Source: Streptomyces narbonensis (GTDB lineage: Bacteria; Actinomycetota; Actinomycetes; Streptomycetales; Streptomycetaceae). Taken from it: DNA of 64,000 nucleotides. This document shows positions 1 through 8,067 of this stretch, piece after piece (positions within the stretch are counted from its first letter, which is position 1; each line of letters begins with the position of its first letter). The notes under the pieces were generated by a model. That model saw nothing but the letters and a program-made list of their open reading frames with translations, was not told where the DNA came from and did not search any database. Both the position numbers and the translations under genes were made by a program. Location: assembly GCF_014649015.1 (NCBI RefSeq), contig NZ_BMSF01000005.1, positions 248,001 to 312,000 of the forward strand. Direction: 5' to 3'.

Positions 1-1
1 G

Positions 2-370
2 GTCATCATCGACGCCGACAGCAAGCTGGTGATCGCCGCGGCCCGGCCGGTGCCCGGCAACACCGCGGACGCGAGGTCCTGGCGGGACTCCGATCTGGCC
101 GCCGTCTGCGAGGGCGTGACGGTGCTCGCCGACGGCGCCTACAGCAACACCGGGCTCGTCATCCCGCACCGCAAACGCCCCGGCCGGGCCCTGCTGCCCG
201 GTCAGGAAGAGGACAACGCCGAGCACCGAAAGGCCAGGGCCCGCGTCGAGCACGCCTTCGCCCGCATGAAGCACTACAAGATCCTCCGCGACTGCCGACA
301 GCGCGGCAACGGTCTTCACCAAGCGGTCCAGGCCGTCGCCCACATGCACAATCTCGCCCTGGCCGCATGA
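2..370 (+). CDS. Transposase, C-terminal part (cut by window edge)
   Basis: The frame is open from the first bases of the window, so the N-terminal part lies outside it. The visible 122 residues look like the end of an IS5-type DDE transposase: a GNTADARSW stretch, an aspartate in VLADGAYSN that would be the second catalytic acid, and RARVEHAFARMKHYKILRD, which carries the catalytic glutamate and the basic K/R-rich end typical of the family. It ends with TGA about 60 bp before the neighbouring intact insertion sequence. Whether the full gene is intact cannot be told from here. Confidence 0.8.
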   Translation, partial: VIIDADSKLVIAAARPVPGNTADARSWRDSDLAAVCEGVTVLADGAYSNTGLVIPHRKRPGRALLPGQEEDNAEHRKARARVEHAFARMKHYKILRDCRQRGNGLHQAVQAVAHMHNLALAA

Positions 371-431
371 CCAGACCGACGCCGAAGCCTGCCCCGACCT
401 GCCTGCACGCAGCCTTCTGCAACACCCTTTA

Positions 432-459
432 CGAGCTCGTGCACGGTAAGCGGTGAGAC
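432..459. repeat. Left terminal inverted repeat of the IS5-type element
   Basis: These 28 bp pair with 1452-1479 with one mismatch. They include the self-complementary GAGCTC near the outer end and end in CGGTGAGAC. Confidence 0.88.
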
Positions 460-471
460 GTCGAACCACGG

Positions 472-1425
472 ATGGTCGATCATGGTCGGGTGGTGGTGAC
501 CGTGACTCGTGCAGCGATCGTCAGCAGCCGTCGGATCACGGGTCTGTCGCCCGACGTGAGTGCTGAACTCGTCGCGGACCTGGGTCCGTTATGGCATGAG
601 CGTCACCAGGCAAAGTTGGCCTCTCGGCCGCGGAAGTGGGCTGTGGGCGCCGGCGCGAAGCACCGGCTGGTGTTCGTCGACCGGCTCCTGGCCACGCTCG
701 TCCATCTCCGCCACGGCGTCACCCATGACGTGCTGGCCTGCTGGTTCGACGTGGACCGTTCCACCATCACTCGGGCCATCGGCGAGGTGCGGCCGCTGCT
801 CGCCGAGCGGGGGTGCATGATCAGCCCCGGCGTCCGGCTGCGGACACTGGCGGAAGTCATCGATCACCTCGGTGCCAGTGGGCAGACTGGCATCATCGAC
901 GGCACCGAGCTCCGTGTCCGCCGCCCGGCCGCCGGGCGCAAGGACCGGGATCGCTTCATCTCCGGCAAGAACAAGCAGAACGCTGTGAAGGCCATGGTCT
1001 TCACCGACGGGGAGGGGCGGCTGCTGTTCTGCAGCCCGGCCAAACCTGGAAGCTGCGCGGACATCACCCATGCCCGCGATTTAGGCCTGGTCAGGCTCCT
1101 GGCGGACGGCCCAGAGGTGGAGATCCTCGCGGACGCCGGCTACCAGGGACTCGGAGCACAGACCGGCGGACGCGTGGTGACGCCACCGCACCGCAAGTTC
1201 AAGAAGAACGCCCCGGACTGGTACGAGGAAATGCACGAACGGCAGCGCAAAGCGCATTCCTCCAGGCGGATCCGTGTCGAGCATGGGATCGCCCATCTGA
1301 AGAACTGGCGGGCACTGACCCGCCACCTCGGCCGCCGTGAGCACATGAGCGACATGGTTCAGGCCGTTGCCAGTCTGCTGTCACACCAGCAGACCGTCGA
1401 CCTGAGCCCGCGACGACAGAGGTGA
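472..1425 (+). CDS. IS5-family DDE transposase
   Basis: This 317-residue protein would catalyse cut-and-paste or copy-paste movement of the surrounding element. An N-terminal helix-turn-helix is visible around residues 70-105 (THDVLACWFDVDRSTITRAI). The DDE catalytic triad is readable: D143 in IIDGTE, D221 in LADAGYQG and E270 in RVEHGIAHLKNWR. This layout is the DDE_Tnp_4 / HARBI1-like type found in IS5 relatives. Length is normal for the family and no frameshift is seen. The ATG at 472 was taken; a GTG about 27 bp further in is an alternative start. The gene fills the element between its inverted repeats. Confidence 0.9.
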   Translation: MVDHGRVVVTVTRAAIVSSRRITGLSPDVSAELVADLGPLWHERHQAKLASRPRKWAVGAGAKHRLVFVDRLLATLVHLRHGVTHDVLACWFDVDRSTITRAIGEVRPLLAERGCMISPGVRLRTLAEVIDHLGASGQTGIIDGTELRVRRPAAGRKDRDRFISGKNKQNAVKAMVFTDGEGRLLFCSPAKPGSCADITHARDLGLVRLLADGPEVEILADAGYQGLGAQTGGRVVTPPHRKFKKNAPDWYEEMHERQRKAHSSRRIRVEHGIAHLKNWRALTRHLGRREHMSDMVQAVASLLSHQQTVDLSPRRQR

Positions 1426-1451
1426 GCCCCGGCCCCGCCGCAGCCTTCGAT

Positions 1452-1479
1452 GTCTCACCGCATACCGTGCACGAGCTCG
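1452..1479. repeat. Right terminal inverted repeat of the IS5-type element
   Basis: Reverse complement of 432-459 with a single mismatch. It is followed at 1480-1482 by the TTA that matches the triplet left of the element. Confidence 0.88.
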
Positions 1480-1519
1480 TTAGAGGTGTCCCATTGATCA
1501 ATTGGTCAGTTGATCGGAT

Positions 1520-2372
1520 GTGCCTGTCCGCTTAATGATCACCGATGCGATGTGGGACCGGATCGAGCCGCTGATGCCAGCCGATCCGGTCCGCGGTGGG
1601 CCGACCACCGGCGCAGCCTTGAGGCCATCGCGTGGAAGTACCGCACCTGCTCTCCTTGGCGGGACCTGCCGGACGAGCTGGGTCCCTTCAGGCTGCTCAC
1701 AAACGATTGGTTAGGTGGGCTGTGGACGGGACCTGGGAACGGATCCTGGCTTCGCTCCTGGCAGCAGCCGACGGCGCTGATGACATCGGCTGGACCGTGT
1801 CGGTTGACTCCACCGTCTGCCGCGCCCACCAGCACGCCGCCGGCGCCAGGAAATAGGGGCGCCGGGCCGGGCTGAACCTGATGACCATGCGCTCGGACGG
1901 TCCCGCGGCGGCCTGAGCACGAAAGTTCACCTCGCTAGCGACAGCCGTGCACGGCCTCTGGTCCTCCGCGTGACCGGAGGCCAGGCGGGTGACGCGCCAG
2001 CCTTCGAGACCGTCATGGCAGGCATCCGTGTTCCGCGTGGCGGTCCTGGGAGACCGAGGACTCGGCCGGAGGCAGTCCGGGCGGACCGCGCGTACTCCTC
2101 CGGGGCGATCCGCGGGCATCTCCGCCGCCGCGGGATCCGCGCTGTCATTCCACAGTCGTCCGACCAGGTCGGCCACCGTCTCCGGCGAGGGCATGCCAGC
2201 GGGCGCCCGCCCACTTTCGACGCCGAGGCATACAAACAGCGCAACGCGGTCGAACGGTGCATCAACCGGCTCAAGCAGTGGCGCGGCCTGGCCATGCGAA
2301 CGGACAAGTTCGCCGTCGCGTATCAGGCTGCACTCCACTTCGCAGCCATTCTGATCTGGACGCGAACGCCGA
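1520..2372 (+). pseudogene. Degenerate IS5-family transposase
   Basis: A recognisable IS5-family transposase can be followed only by changing frame several times. It begins at 1520 with RLMITDAMWDRIEPLMP, moves to a second frame for RRSLEAIAWKYRTCSPWRDLPDELGPF (about 1600-1690), to a third for AVDGTWERILASLLAAADG and VSVDSTVCRAHQHAAGARK, hits a stop near 1855, and resumes at about 1865 with the remaining part. That part includes VRADRAYSSGAIRGHLRRRGIRAVIP and RNAVERCINRLKQWRGLAMR. At least three indels and a stop make it inactive. No clear inverted repeats were found around it. Confidence 0.88.
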
Positions 2373-2401
2373 GGACGACCGCTTGCCAAGGAATGCCTGA
2401 C

Positions 2402-2551
2402 TCAGGGCATCGACGTGGCGTCAGTTGCTCTCACCCTGCAGGCCGAGCACCTTCCGGACCTCTTCGCGACGAACAGGTGTCGATACGCCGTCACCTGGCA
2501 CTGAGGGATGCCACAGAGCGTCGCCCTATCCGCCAGGGCGTGCTCCAGTGC
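2402..2551 (-). pseudogene. Possible remnant of a small Streptomyces protein gene
   Basis: The minus-strand frame reads ATLCGIPQCQVTAYRHLFVA and then SGRCSACR. From memory this resembles small Streptomyces proteins with a CGIP...VTVYRH...C..C pattern, in which the cysteines could hold a metal. The open frame continues upstream to an ATG at 2701, but that upstream part looks non-coding and overlaps the next gene. It lies directly beside the transposase remnant, so it is more likely a truncated leftover than a working gene. Identity rests on a short motif only. Confidence 0.35.
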
Positions 2552-2681
2552 AGGGTCACCTGTGTCCCGGCATGCAGTGAAGCCCGTGGGGGCAAGCCCG
2601 AACGTGAATCTGAGAGATCGGAGACGGTGACCAAGCTGCGGCATGGCCACCACCCTCGCACGTGGCCCGATCACCGTGAAG

Positions 2682-3167
2682 TCAAAGAGACCGGCTCTCA
2701 TCGTGGACGACGCGAGGGGGTGAGGTCGGCGGTGTCGTTCGAGTGAGGAGAGCGGAGAGGACGGCGGTTGCGGCGAGGCCCAGTGCCGCGGGGCCCACGA
2801 AGGCGGGCACGTCGTCGGTCGTGTAGCTTGCGCCGCTCTGCCGTAGGCAGACGTACCGGGGCGGCACGTACTCGACTCGGTGGCCCACGACGTCCGCCGC
2901 CGCCTCGGGAGCCCCCGTCACCCGGCAGGGTTGGGCGGGGAAGGCGTCGGTGCCGCTGTCCTCGGTGACGAGCACGGCCAGTCCGAGGTTCAGCAGACCC
3001 CACGCGTAGACGGCCACGGCGGCTGCGCCCGCCAGCGCGGCCGCGCATGCCAGGCGGGTCCGCCGGTCGGCTTGGCGCACTCCGATCCGTCCGAGTGTGC
3101 CGAAGCCGTATCCGGCGAGCCCGAAGCACAAGAGCGTCGAGATCACGAGGAGGGTGAGGATCACCAT
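2682..3167 (-). CDS. Small multi-pass membrane protein, unknown function
   Basis: The 161-residue product has a hydrophobic N-terminus (VILTLLVISTLLCFGLAGYGFG), a second hydrophobic helix around residues 41-68 (LACAAALAGAAAVAVYAWGLLNLGLAVLV in part) and a third near residues 125-145. Between helices two and three is a polar, probably extracytoplasmic stretch with two cysteines (PAQPCRVTG and RYVCLRQSG) that could form a disulphide. No family was recognised. The next flavodoxin-like gene upstream on the same strand starts more than 400 bp away, so it is probably transcribed alone. Confidence 0.7.
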   Translation of the reverse strand: MVILTLLVISTLLCFGLAGYGFGTLGRIGVRQADRRTRLACAAALAGAAAVAVYAWGLLNLGLAVLVTEDSGTDAFPAQPCRVTGAPEAAADVVGHRVEYVPPRYVCLRQSGASYTTDDVPAFVGPAALGLAATAVLSALLTRTTPPTSPPRVVHDESRSL

Positions 3168-3587
3168 CAGCCGACCTCATCATCAGCCGACTCGCCGGGC
3201 TATGACGGAGCCCACAATTCCACCTGTTGGTGGCGGGAGAGCGGAGGAACCGGAGACCGGGGCCACCCGTACGGTCACCGAAACACGTGGGCGGCGGAGG
3301 AGCCGTGGTGCGGAAGACTCCCTGGTCCATGATCAGGTCGGCCGATCATCGGGGGCGCCGCGGCATGTGGTCCACCCAGGCGCCGGCGGGCCGTCCCACG
3401 AGACGCCGCGGCAGCCAGGACGTCGCGGTGGGAATGCCGACCTGGAGCGCGGACGCTTCGAGCACCGTGCTTGTGGGAATTGGGCGGCGTGGTGCCAGGG
3501 CCGACAGACGGTCGGCGACCACCGCCGGGAGGTCGGCAGCGCGCCTCCGAACCCGGCCATCCCCCGAGCAAGGGCGCGGCGGATGTC
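3168..3587. other. 420-bp stretch without a convincing gene
   Basis: Several overlapping open frames exist on both strands but none shows the third-position GC pattern, a ribosome site or a recognisable motif. The segment separates two minus-strand genes and would hold the promoter of the membrane-protein gene at 2682-3167. Confidence 0.5.
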
Positions 3588-4187
3588 TCAGCCTCGGACA
3601 GGAACCGGAACAGCCGCCCTGCGCGTCGCCTGCTGCGCGACCCGGCGCCCGAGGTGCTCGCACGTGGCCAGATCGGCGGGGTGCGCTGCCTCCGGCCCTT
3701 CGTCGCTGTTGGACTGTGCCGCGGCTCCCAGCCACACACCCAGGCGGTTCAGGTCGAACTCGGAGGCCGTGCTCGCGTTCCAGCCGGGCAGGAGGCCCAG
3801 GCTGACCCAGAGCATGCTGTGCTGGGCGGCGAACAGTGACAACGTCTGGAGCGCATGCAGCTTGTCGCCGGACTTCGCTCCCGAGTTGACGAAGCCCGCG
3901 GCGAGCTTGTCCGCCCAAGTCTGCGACTTCCAGCGGCGGCTGGACTGTTCCATGAACCCTTTGAACTTGGCCGCGACATCACCCAGATAGGTAGGAGACC
4001 CGAAGATGACGGCGTCGGCGGAGTCGAGCAGCAGCCACTGCTCCTCGGTGACGGTGACGGTGACGGTGTCGACGGCGACGAGATGGACCTCGGTGTCGGC
4101 GACCGATGCGGCGCCGTCCCGCACGGCCGCGGCGAAGCGTGCGGTGTGGCCGAAGCCGCTGAAGTAGGCGATGACGACACTGGCCAT
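3588..4187 (-). CDS. Flavodoxin-like NAD(P)H-dependent oxidoreductase
   Basis: The 199-residue protein begins VVIAYFSGFGHTARFAAAV, the N-terminal beta strand and phosphate-binding loop of flavodoxin-fold proteins such as WrbA-type NAD(P)H:quinone reductases. A second FMN-contacting loop appears as ADAVIFGSPTYLGDVAAKFKGFME. It should bind FMN non-covalently in the cytoplasm and pass electrons from NAD(P)H to quinones or similar acceptors. The stop of the alpha/beta hydrolase at 4190 is 2 bp upstream of this start, so the two genes form one leftward operon. The C-terminal tail after about residue 175 is Arg/Ala-rich and not characteristic. Confidence 0.85.
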   Translation of the reverse strand: MASVVIAYFSGFGHTARFAAAVRDGAASVADTEVHLVAVDTVTVTVTEEQWLLLDSADAVIFGSPTYLGDVAAKFKGFMEQSSRRWKSQTWADKLAAGFVNSGAKSGDKLHALQTLSLFAAQHSMLWVSLGLLPGWNASTASEFDLNRLGVWLGAAAQSNSDEGPEAAHPADLATCEHLGRRVAQQATRRAAVPVPVRG

Positions 4188-4189
4188 GA

Positions 4190-5059
4190 CTATTTTCCGT
4201 TTCGGTCGAGGAAGTCGGCGATGAGCGGGGCGATCTCGGGGAGCTTCTCCTCGAGGGCGAAATGGCCGGTGTCGAAGAGGTGGAGCTCCGCGTCCGGCAG
4301 GTCCCGGAGGTAGGCATGGGCGCCGGCTGCGAGGAAGAAGGCGTCACCCCGGCCCCAGACGATCAGCGTCGGCGGCCGGTGCTCACGCAGCCACCGCTGC
4401 CACCGCGGATACAGCTCCACGTTGGTGTGGTAATCGAGGGCCAGATCCACCTGGATCTCCTTGCGCCCGGGCAGGTCGAGGAAGTACTGGTCGAGCGTCC
4501 AGCCATCAGGGCTGATCCGCGCCGGGTCGCCGGCGCCGCCCTCGTACTGGCTGCGCGTCACCGGAAGGACCAGGATGTCCCGGACGCGCTCCGCCGCACC
4601 CTCGATGCCCGGCCGGTCGGCTGCCATGCCGCGGGCGAGGTCGCTCAGCCCCTCGTCGTAGGCGTTGGCGTTCTGGATCACCAGGCCCGCGAACCACTCC
4701 GGGCGTCGAGCGGCGAGCCGCAGTCCCACCGGTCCGCCGAAGTCGAAGAGGTAGGCCGTGAACCTGTCGAGCCCCAGGGCGAGACAGAACCCTTCGATCG
4801 CGTCCGTCATCCGCTCGAACGAGTAAGGGGACGCGGACCGGTCGGGATCGTCGCTGTGCCCGAACCCGGGATAGCCGGGAGCGACCAGCCGGAACCGGTC
4901 GCCGAGCACGTCGATGAGCCGGCGGAACTGGTGGGAGGCGGACGGGAACCCGTGCAGCAGGAGCAGTACGGGAGCGTCCGCGGGACCGGCTTCTCGATAG
5001 AAGACGCGGGCGCCGTCGACGTCGGCGAAGCGGTGTGCCACGCCGGGAGAAATCACCAT
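4190..5059 (-). CDS. Alpha/beta hydrolase, epoxide hydrolase/dehalogenase type
   Basis: With the start at 5059 the product has 289 residues. It shows the fold's oxyanion region LLLLHGFPSASHQFR, then a DFGGPVGLRLA nucleophile elbow with Asp as nucleophile in place of Ser, as in epoxide hydrolases and haloalkane dehalogenases, and a C-terminal FDTGHFALEE carrying the catalytic His. Substrate is unknown. The reading frame stays open upstream through a 9-bp tandem repeat (Ser-Ala-Arg repeats), but the ATG at 5059 has an AGGG ribosome site and starts at the usual MVISPGV position, so the repeat is placed in the leader. It is the first gene of a leftward operon with the flavodoxin-like gene and diverges from a LysR regulator that may control it. 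Confidence 0.87.
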   Translation of the reverse strand: MVISPGVAHRFADVDGARVFYREAGPADAPVLLLLHGFPSASHQFRRLIDVLGDRFRLVAPGYPGFGHSDDPDRSASPYSFERMTDAIEGFCLALGLDRFTAYLFDFGGPVGLRLAARRPEWFAGLVIQNANAYDEGLSDLARGMAADRPGIEGAAERVRDILVLPVTRSQYEGGAGDPARISPDGWTLDQYFLDLPGRKEIQVDLALDYHTNVELYPRWQRWLREHRPPTLIVWGRGDAFFLAAGAHAYLRDLPDAELHLFDTGHFALEEKLPEIAPLIADFLDRNGK

Positions 5060-5077
5060 GGGGATTCCCTGAGGATC

Positions 5078-5176
5078 GGATCGAGCGGATCGAGCGGATC
5101 GAGCGGATCGAGCGGATCGAGCGGATCGAGCGGATCGAGCGGATCGAGCGGATCGAGCGGATCGAGCGGATCGAGC
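5078..5176. repeat. Perfect 9-bp tandem repeat, 11 copies
   Basis: The unit GGATCGAGC repeats eleven times without a mismatch. It lies just upstream of the chosen hydrolase start and inside the divergent hydrolase/LysR regulatory region. A multiple of three in length, it would keep the frame open in all copies numbers, giving Ser-Ala-Arg repeats on the minus strand. Confidence 0.97.
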
Positions 5177-5376
5177 GGATTCGTGCGCCTCAAGAGTCAC
5201 GGGCCCCGCCCGCGGTGATCAACAGTCCATCGGGCAAGGCCAGTTGCCTGCGCGTCAACGATGCGTGACGGGGATCACGTGCCCGCCGTGTCAGATTTGA
5301 CGACCCCTGTCTCGTCGTGTCAGCGATACGTCACCATCAAGATCAGGCACGTGCGGTGCCGCGGGGGAGTCCGACC

Positions 5377-6315
5377 ATGGAGCGTCAAGAGATCGAGATC
5401 TTCCTTGTTCTCGCCCAGGAACTCCACTTCGGCCGGACCGCGGAACGGCTGCATATCTCCACCGCGCGAGTCAGCAAGACCCTCAAGAAGATCGAACGGC
5501 ACCTGGGCGTCGAGCTGTTCGAGCGGACCAGTCGCCGCGTCGAGCTCACCGACGTCGGCGCCAGGCTCCGCGACGACCTGAGCCCGCACCACCAGGGCAT
5601 CCAGGATGCGATGGACCGGGCACGACAGGCGCGCCACGGGATCACCAGCACCATCACGGCCGCGTTCATGAGCGCCCTGGCCGGACGCCTCGTCACCCAA
5701 GGCGGCGAGCGGTTCATGGCCGACAATCCCTGGTGCAGGGTCCGCGTGGTCGAGACGCAAGTGCACCAGTTCGTGTCGCAGCTCCGCGACGGCACCGCCG
5801 ACGTCCTGCTGATGCCACTCCCGGTCGACGAACCCGACATCACCGTAGGGCCCGTCCTCCGCCGTCAGGACCGTTACGTGGTCGTCCCGACCGGACACCA
5901 CTTCGCAGACCGCACGTCGGTGACGTTCGAGGACCTCGCCGACGAGGTGTTCCCCACCGCCGCCTCGGCGTTCCCGGAGTACGCCGCCGATTACCATTCG
6001 CCGCGCGCCACGCCGAGCGGTCGCCGAATCAAGCGCTCGGCGGAAGTGTGCTCAACCCATGCCGAAGCCCTCACCCTGGTCGCCGTCGGCGGCCGCAATA
6101 TCGTCCTGGGCGACGCGCAGTTCAAGCAGTACTACAACCGCCCCGATCTCGCCTACATCCCGGTCAGCGACCTGCCGCCACTGGAGTTCGCCCTGCTCTG
6201 GCGTACCCGCGACGACTCCGACGCTCGCATCCGAGCCTTCGTGAACGCGACCGTCGAAGCCGAATCACACGCGGCGCCCATCACCGACAACACCCCACCA
6301 AGCACGCACCACTGA
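5377..6315 (+). CDS. LysR-family transcriptional regulator
   Basis: The ATG at 5377 follows a GGGGGAG ribosome site and gives 312 residues, the usual LysR length. Residues 1-60 hold the winged helix-turn-helix: IEIFLVLAQELHFGRTAERL, then ISTARVSKTLKKIERHLGVELFER. The rest is the periplasmic-binding-like effector domain, including DVLLMPLPVDEPDITVGPVL. It is divergent from the hydrolase/flavodoxin operon, the classical arrangement in which a LysR protein activates its neighbour in response to a small molecule and represses itself. The cyclase-family gene downstream on the same strand, 140 bp away, may be another target. The ligand is unknown. Confidence 0.92.
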   Translation: MERQEIEIFLVLAQELHFGRTAERLHISTARVSKTLKKIERHLGVELFERTSRRVELTDVGARLRDDLSPHHQGIQDAMDRARQARHGITSTITAAFMSALAGRLVTQGGERFMADNPWCRVRVVETQVHQFVSQLRDGTADVLLMPLPVDEPDITVGPVLRRQDRYVVVPTGHHFADRTSVTFEDLADEVFPTAASAFPEYAADYHSPRATPSGRRIKRSAEVCSTHAEALTLVAVGGRNIVLGDAQFKQYYNRPDLAYIPVSDLPPLEFALLWRTRDDSDARIRAFVNATVEAESHAAPITDNTPPSTHH

Positions 6316-6406
6316 CGACCTGTCCACTTCACCGAGCTCGGTGCCCGATCTCGCCGAGCTGGTACGCAAGCCCCTCGGACCGGCGAGCTCAGCACCCTTC
6401 CGACGC

Positions 6407-6437
6407 AACACAACACGACACGACACGACACGACGAC
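6407..6437. repeat. ACACG pentanucleotide repeat
   Basis: A run of about six near-identical 5-bp units (ACACA/ACACG) occupies the space between the LysR gene and the start of the cyclase-family gene. It ends about 20 bp before the ATG and would lie in the leader. Confidence 0.8.
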
Positions 6438-6455
6438 ATAGGACGGACATACACG

Positions 6456-7268
6456 ATGGCTGCATTCACGAACGACGACACCGAGCAGTGGCGCGTGCAG
6501 TTCGACGCCGAGGTGACCTTCGCCAACGGCGGAGCCCTGCAGGCACAGGAATTCAGGCTGGACGCCTCCGGACCCGACATCAGCGACACCGAACTCGGCG
6601 AGCTGTTCGTCCGCCATCTGGGACTGCTGATGGTCGGCAAGGTGAGCATCCGTAACAAGCAGATGCTGAGGGAAGCCCACAAGGGATCTCGGGGCACGGC
6701 GGGAGCGGAACACCGACCCGGAGCACGGATCGTCGACCTCAGCCAGGCCGGTCCCCGCCTCGCGGACGTGGAAGGCGTGCTCGTCCGAGTTCTCGGCTCC
6801 GCGGAACGGCCCATCGAGCGGGGCTTGTTCCTGCCGTACGACGTCACCGGAAAGGCCGTCTTGATCCACACGGGCTGGGACCGGATCGGGAGCACCGGGC
6901 GCCACGGCGACGGTCATCCCTTCCTCACCGCGGATGCCGCCGAATGGCTCGCTGAGCGGCGGCCCGCGCTCGTCGGCATCGACGCACCAAGCATCGACGA
7001 CACGGACACGGACACGGGAACGGGAACGGGCACGGGAACGGGCACGGGAACGGGCACGGGCAACGACACCGACGACGGATCCGACAACGACGACACCCGC
7101 CCTGCACGCACCGCTCTGCTGAAGGCGGGAATCCCCGTCCTAGCAAATCTGCGCGGCCTGGACCGGTTGCCGCCCCACGGATTCCGCCTCCACGCAGCGC
7201 CCCTGGCCGACGAAGGTGCGGGGGCCCTGCCGGTACGGGCCTATGCACTCATCGGCGAGGAGCGCTAG
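6456..7268 (+). CDS. Cyclase-family (kynurenine-formamidase-like) protein, probably lacking its metal site
   Basis: The 270-residue product has a recognisable C-terminal half of the cyclase/formamidase family (PF04199): GLFLPYDVTGKAVLIHTGWD, then HPFLTADAAEWLAERRPALV and the closing GLDRLPPHGFRLHAAPL. The family normally has 70-90 residues between the VDLS strand and the VVVR strand, carrying the HxGTHxDxP metal motif. Here RIVDLSQAGPRLADVEG joins directly to VLVRVLG and no such motif occurs anywhere. An N-terminal extension of about 85 residues precedes this. A hexanucleotide repeat adds a Thr-Gly tract in the middle. It may therefore be catalytically dead. The frame itself is intact. Confidence 0.75.
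   Translation: MAAFTNDDTEQWRVQFDAEVTFANGGALQAQEFRLDASGPDISDTELGELFVRHLGLLMVGKVSIRNKQMLREAHKGSRGTAGAEHRPGARIVDLSQAGPRLADVEGVLVRVLGSAERPIERGLFLPYDVTGKAVLIHTGWDRIGSTGRHGDGHPFLTADAAEWLAERRPALVGIDAPSIDDTDTDTGTGTGTGTGTGTGTGNDTDDGSDNDDTRPARTALLKAGIPVLANLRGLDRLPPHGFRLHAAPLADEGAGALPVRAYALIGEER
7001..7062. repeat. CACGGG/AACGGG hexanucleotide tract inside a coding region
   Basis: About ten 6-bp units alternate CACGGA, CACGGG and AACGGG and encode Asp-Thr then Gly-Thr dipeptides. The tract interrupts a loop of the cyclase-family protein between DAPSIDD and a second acidic stretch. Confidence 0.9.
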
Positions 7269-7362
7269 ACCGAACCCGCCCTCCTGCGATCACGCAGGGC
7301 ACGTGCCGTACCTCAGACCCTGGACGCCGGCACTCGCGCAGACCGCAGGTGCTGACATGTGA

Positions 7363-7980
7363 TCAGGCTGGCGGGGTGTGGGTGTGGGTGTGGGTGTGGG
7401 TGCGGCGGGCGTAGGAGCGGGCGGCGCGGGCGCGGTCGCCGCAGCGGACGGAGCACCATTGGCGGCGGCCGTGGCGCAGTAGGTAGCGGGTGCACGGGGG
7501 TGAACCGCAGGCGGTGAGGCGTTCGGCGTCGGGGCTGGTCAGCAGGTCGGCCGCGTTGGCGGCCAGCGCCGCCAGGGCCCGGTCGAGGATCTCGTGGGTG
7601 GGGCATGGGCTCGCCCGGTAGGGGCCGCTCTTCACGTCCCAGTGCAGCAGTGCGGCCGTGGGGGCCTTGCTCAGTGCGTGATTGACGGCCGACAGCGCCC
7701 CGAGCGGGCCGGGCCGGCCGGCCACTCGTGCGGCGAACAGTGCCCGGAGGTGTTCGCGCAGGGACCGCAGTTGCGTCGCGCACGTCTCCTGGACGCCGGC
7801 GTCGGCGGGAGCCAGTCCGTGCGCGGTGAGCCACTGGTTGGTCGTCGCGGGGGTGCCGAGCAGATCGACGTACTGCCCGCCGGGCAAGGCGACGGAGCTG
7901 TTGACGAAGTCGAGGGCGAGGTAGTCCTCGGCTCCAGGCGCGGGCGGCGGTACTGCGCCGTCTGTCTGCGGCTCATCCAT
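7363..7980 (-). CDS. CGNR zinc-finger (ABATE-domain) regulator
   Basis: The 205-residue protein begins MDEPQTDG and has the ABATE-type N-terminal region (LALDFVNSSVALPGGQYVDL, NQWLTAHGL) followed by a C-terminal zinc-finger region: CGSPPCTRYLLRHGRRQWCS then VRCGDRARAARSYARR. The signature is CGDR rather than CGNR. Four cysteines are placed to bind zinc. The extreme C-terminus is an odd Thr-His repeat made by a GTGTGG hexamer. These proteins are thought to be DNA-binding stress regulators. It is divergent from an MBL-fold hydrolase with 87 bp between the starts, so it probably controls that gene and itself. An ATG 9 bp further upstream is an alternative start. Confidence 0.88.
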   Translation of the reverse strand: MDEPQTDGAVPPPAPGAEDYLALDFVNSSVALPGGQYVDLLGTPATTNQWLTAHGLAPADAGVQETCATQLRSLREHLRALFAARVAGRPGPLGALSAVNHALSKAPTAALLHWDVKSGPYRASPCPTHEILDRALAALAANAADLLTSPDAERLTACGSPPCTRYLLRHGRRQWCSVRCGDRARAARSYARRTHTHTHTHTPPA

Positions 7981-8005
7981 AGATCTCATGGTACCGGTTG
8001 CCTTC

Positions 8006-8038
8006 ATCCGTGAGAGATCGCTACTGTTCCTCACGGAT
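8006..8038. promoter_or_regulatory. Candidate operator of the CGNR/MBL divergent pair
   Basis: A perfect 9-bp inverted repeat, ATCCGTGAG (8006-8014) and CTCACGGAT (8030-8038), separated by 15 bp, sits in the short region between the two start codons. Its arms are about two helical turns apart, as expected for a dimeric repressor. Assignment to the CGNR protein is inference. Confidence 0.5.
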
Positions 8039-8067
8039 AACTCGCTCTCTAAACGTGAGGTCTCGTG

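Larger units (their letters stand above)
432..1479 (+). mobile_element. Intact IS5-type insertion sequence, 1,048 bp
   Basis: The element is bounded by 28-bp inverted repeats (432-459 and 1452-1479, starting CGAGCTCGTGCACGGTA on one side) that differ at one position. It is flanked by a direct TTA repeat (429-431 and 1480-1482) that fits a 3-bp target duplication as made by several IS5 groups. It encodes a single full-length DDE transposase. Intact ends plus target duplication suggest a recent insertion. It sits exactly between the end of an older transposase gene and the beginning of a frameshifted one, so it appears to have landed in an IS-derived region. Confidence 0.9.

Noticed and set aside
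1520..2372. Programmed frameshifting in the transposase
   Set aside because: Three or more frame changes and an in-frame stop without slippery heptamers indicate decay.
5078..5176. N-terminal Ser-Ala-Arg repeat as part of the hydrolase
   Set aside because: A better start with a ribosome site lies downstream of the repeat at the position usual for the family.
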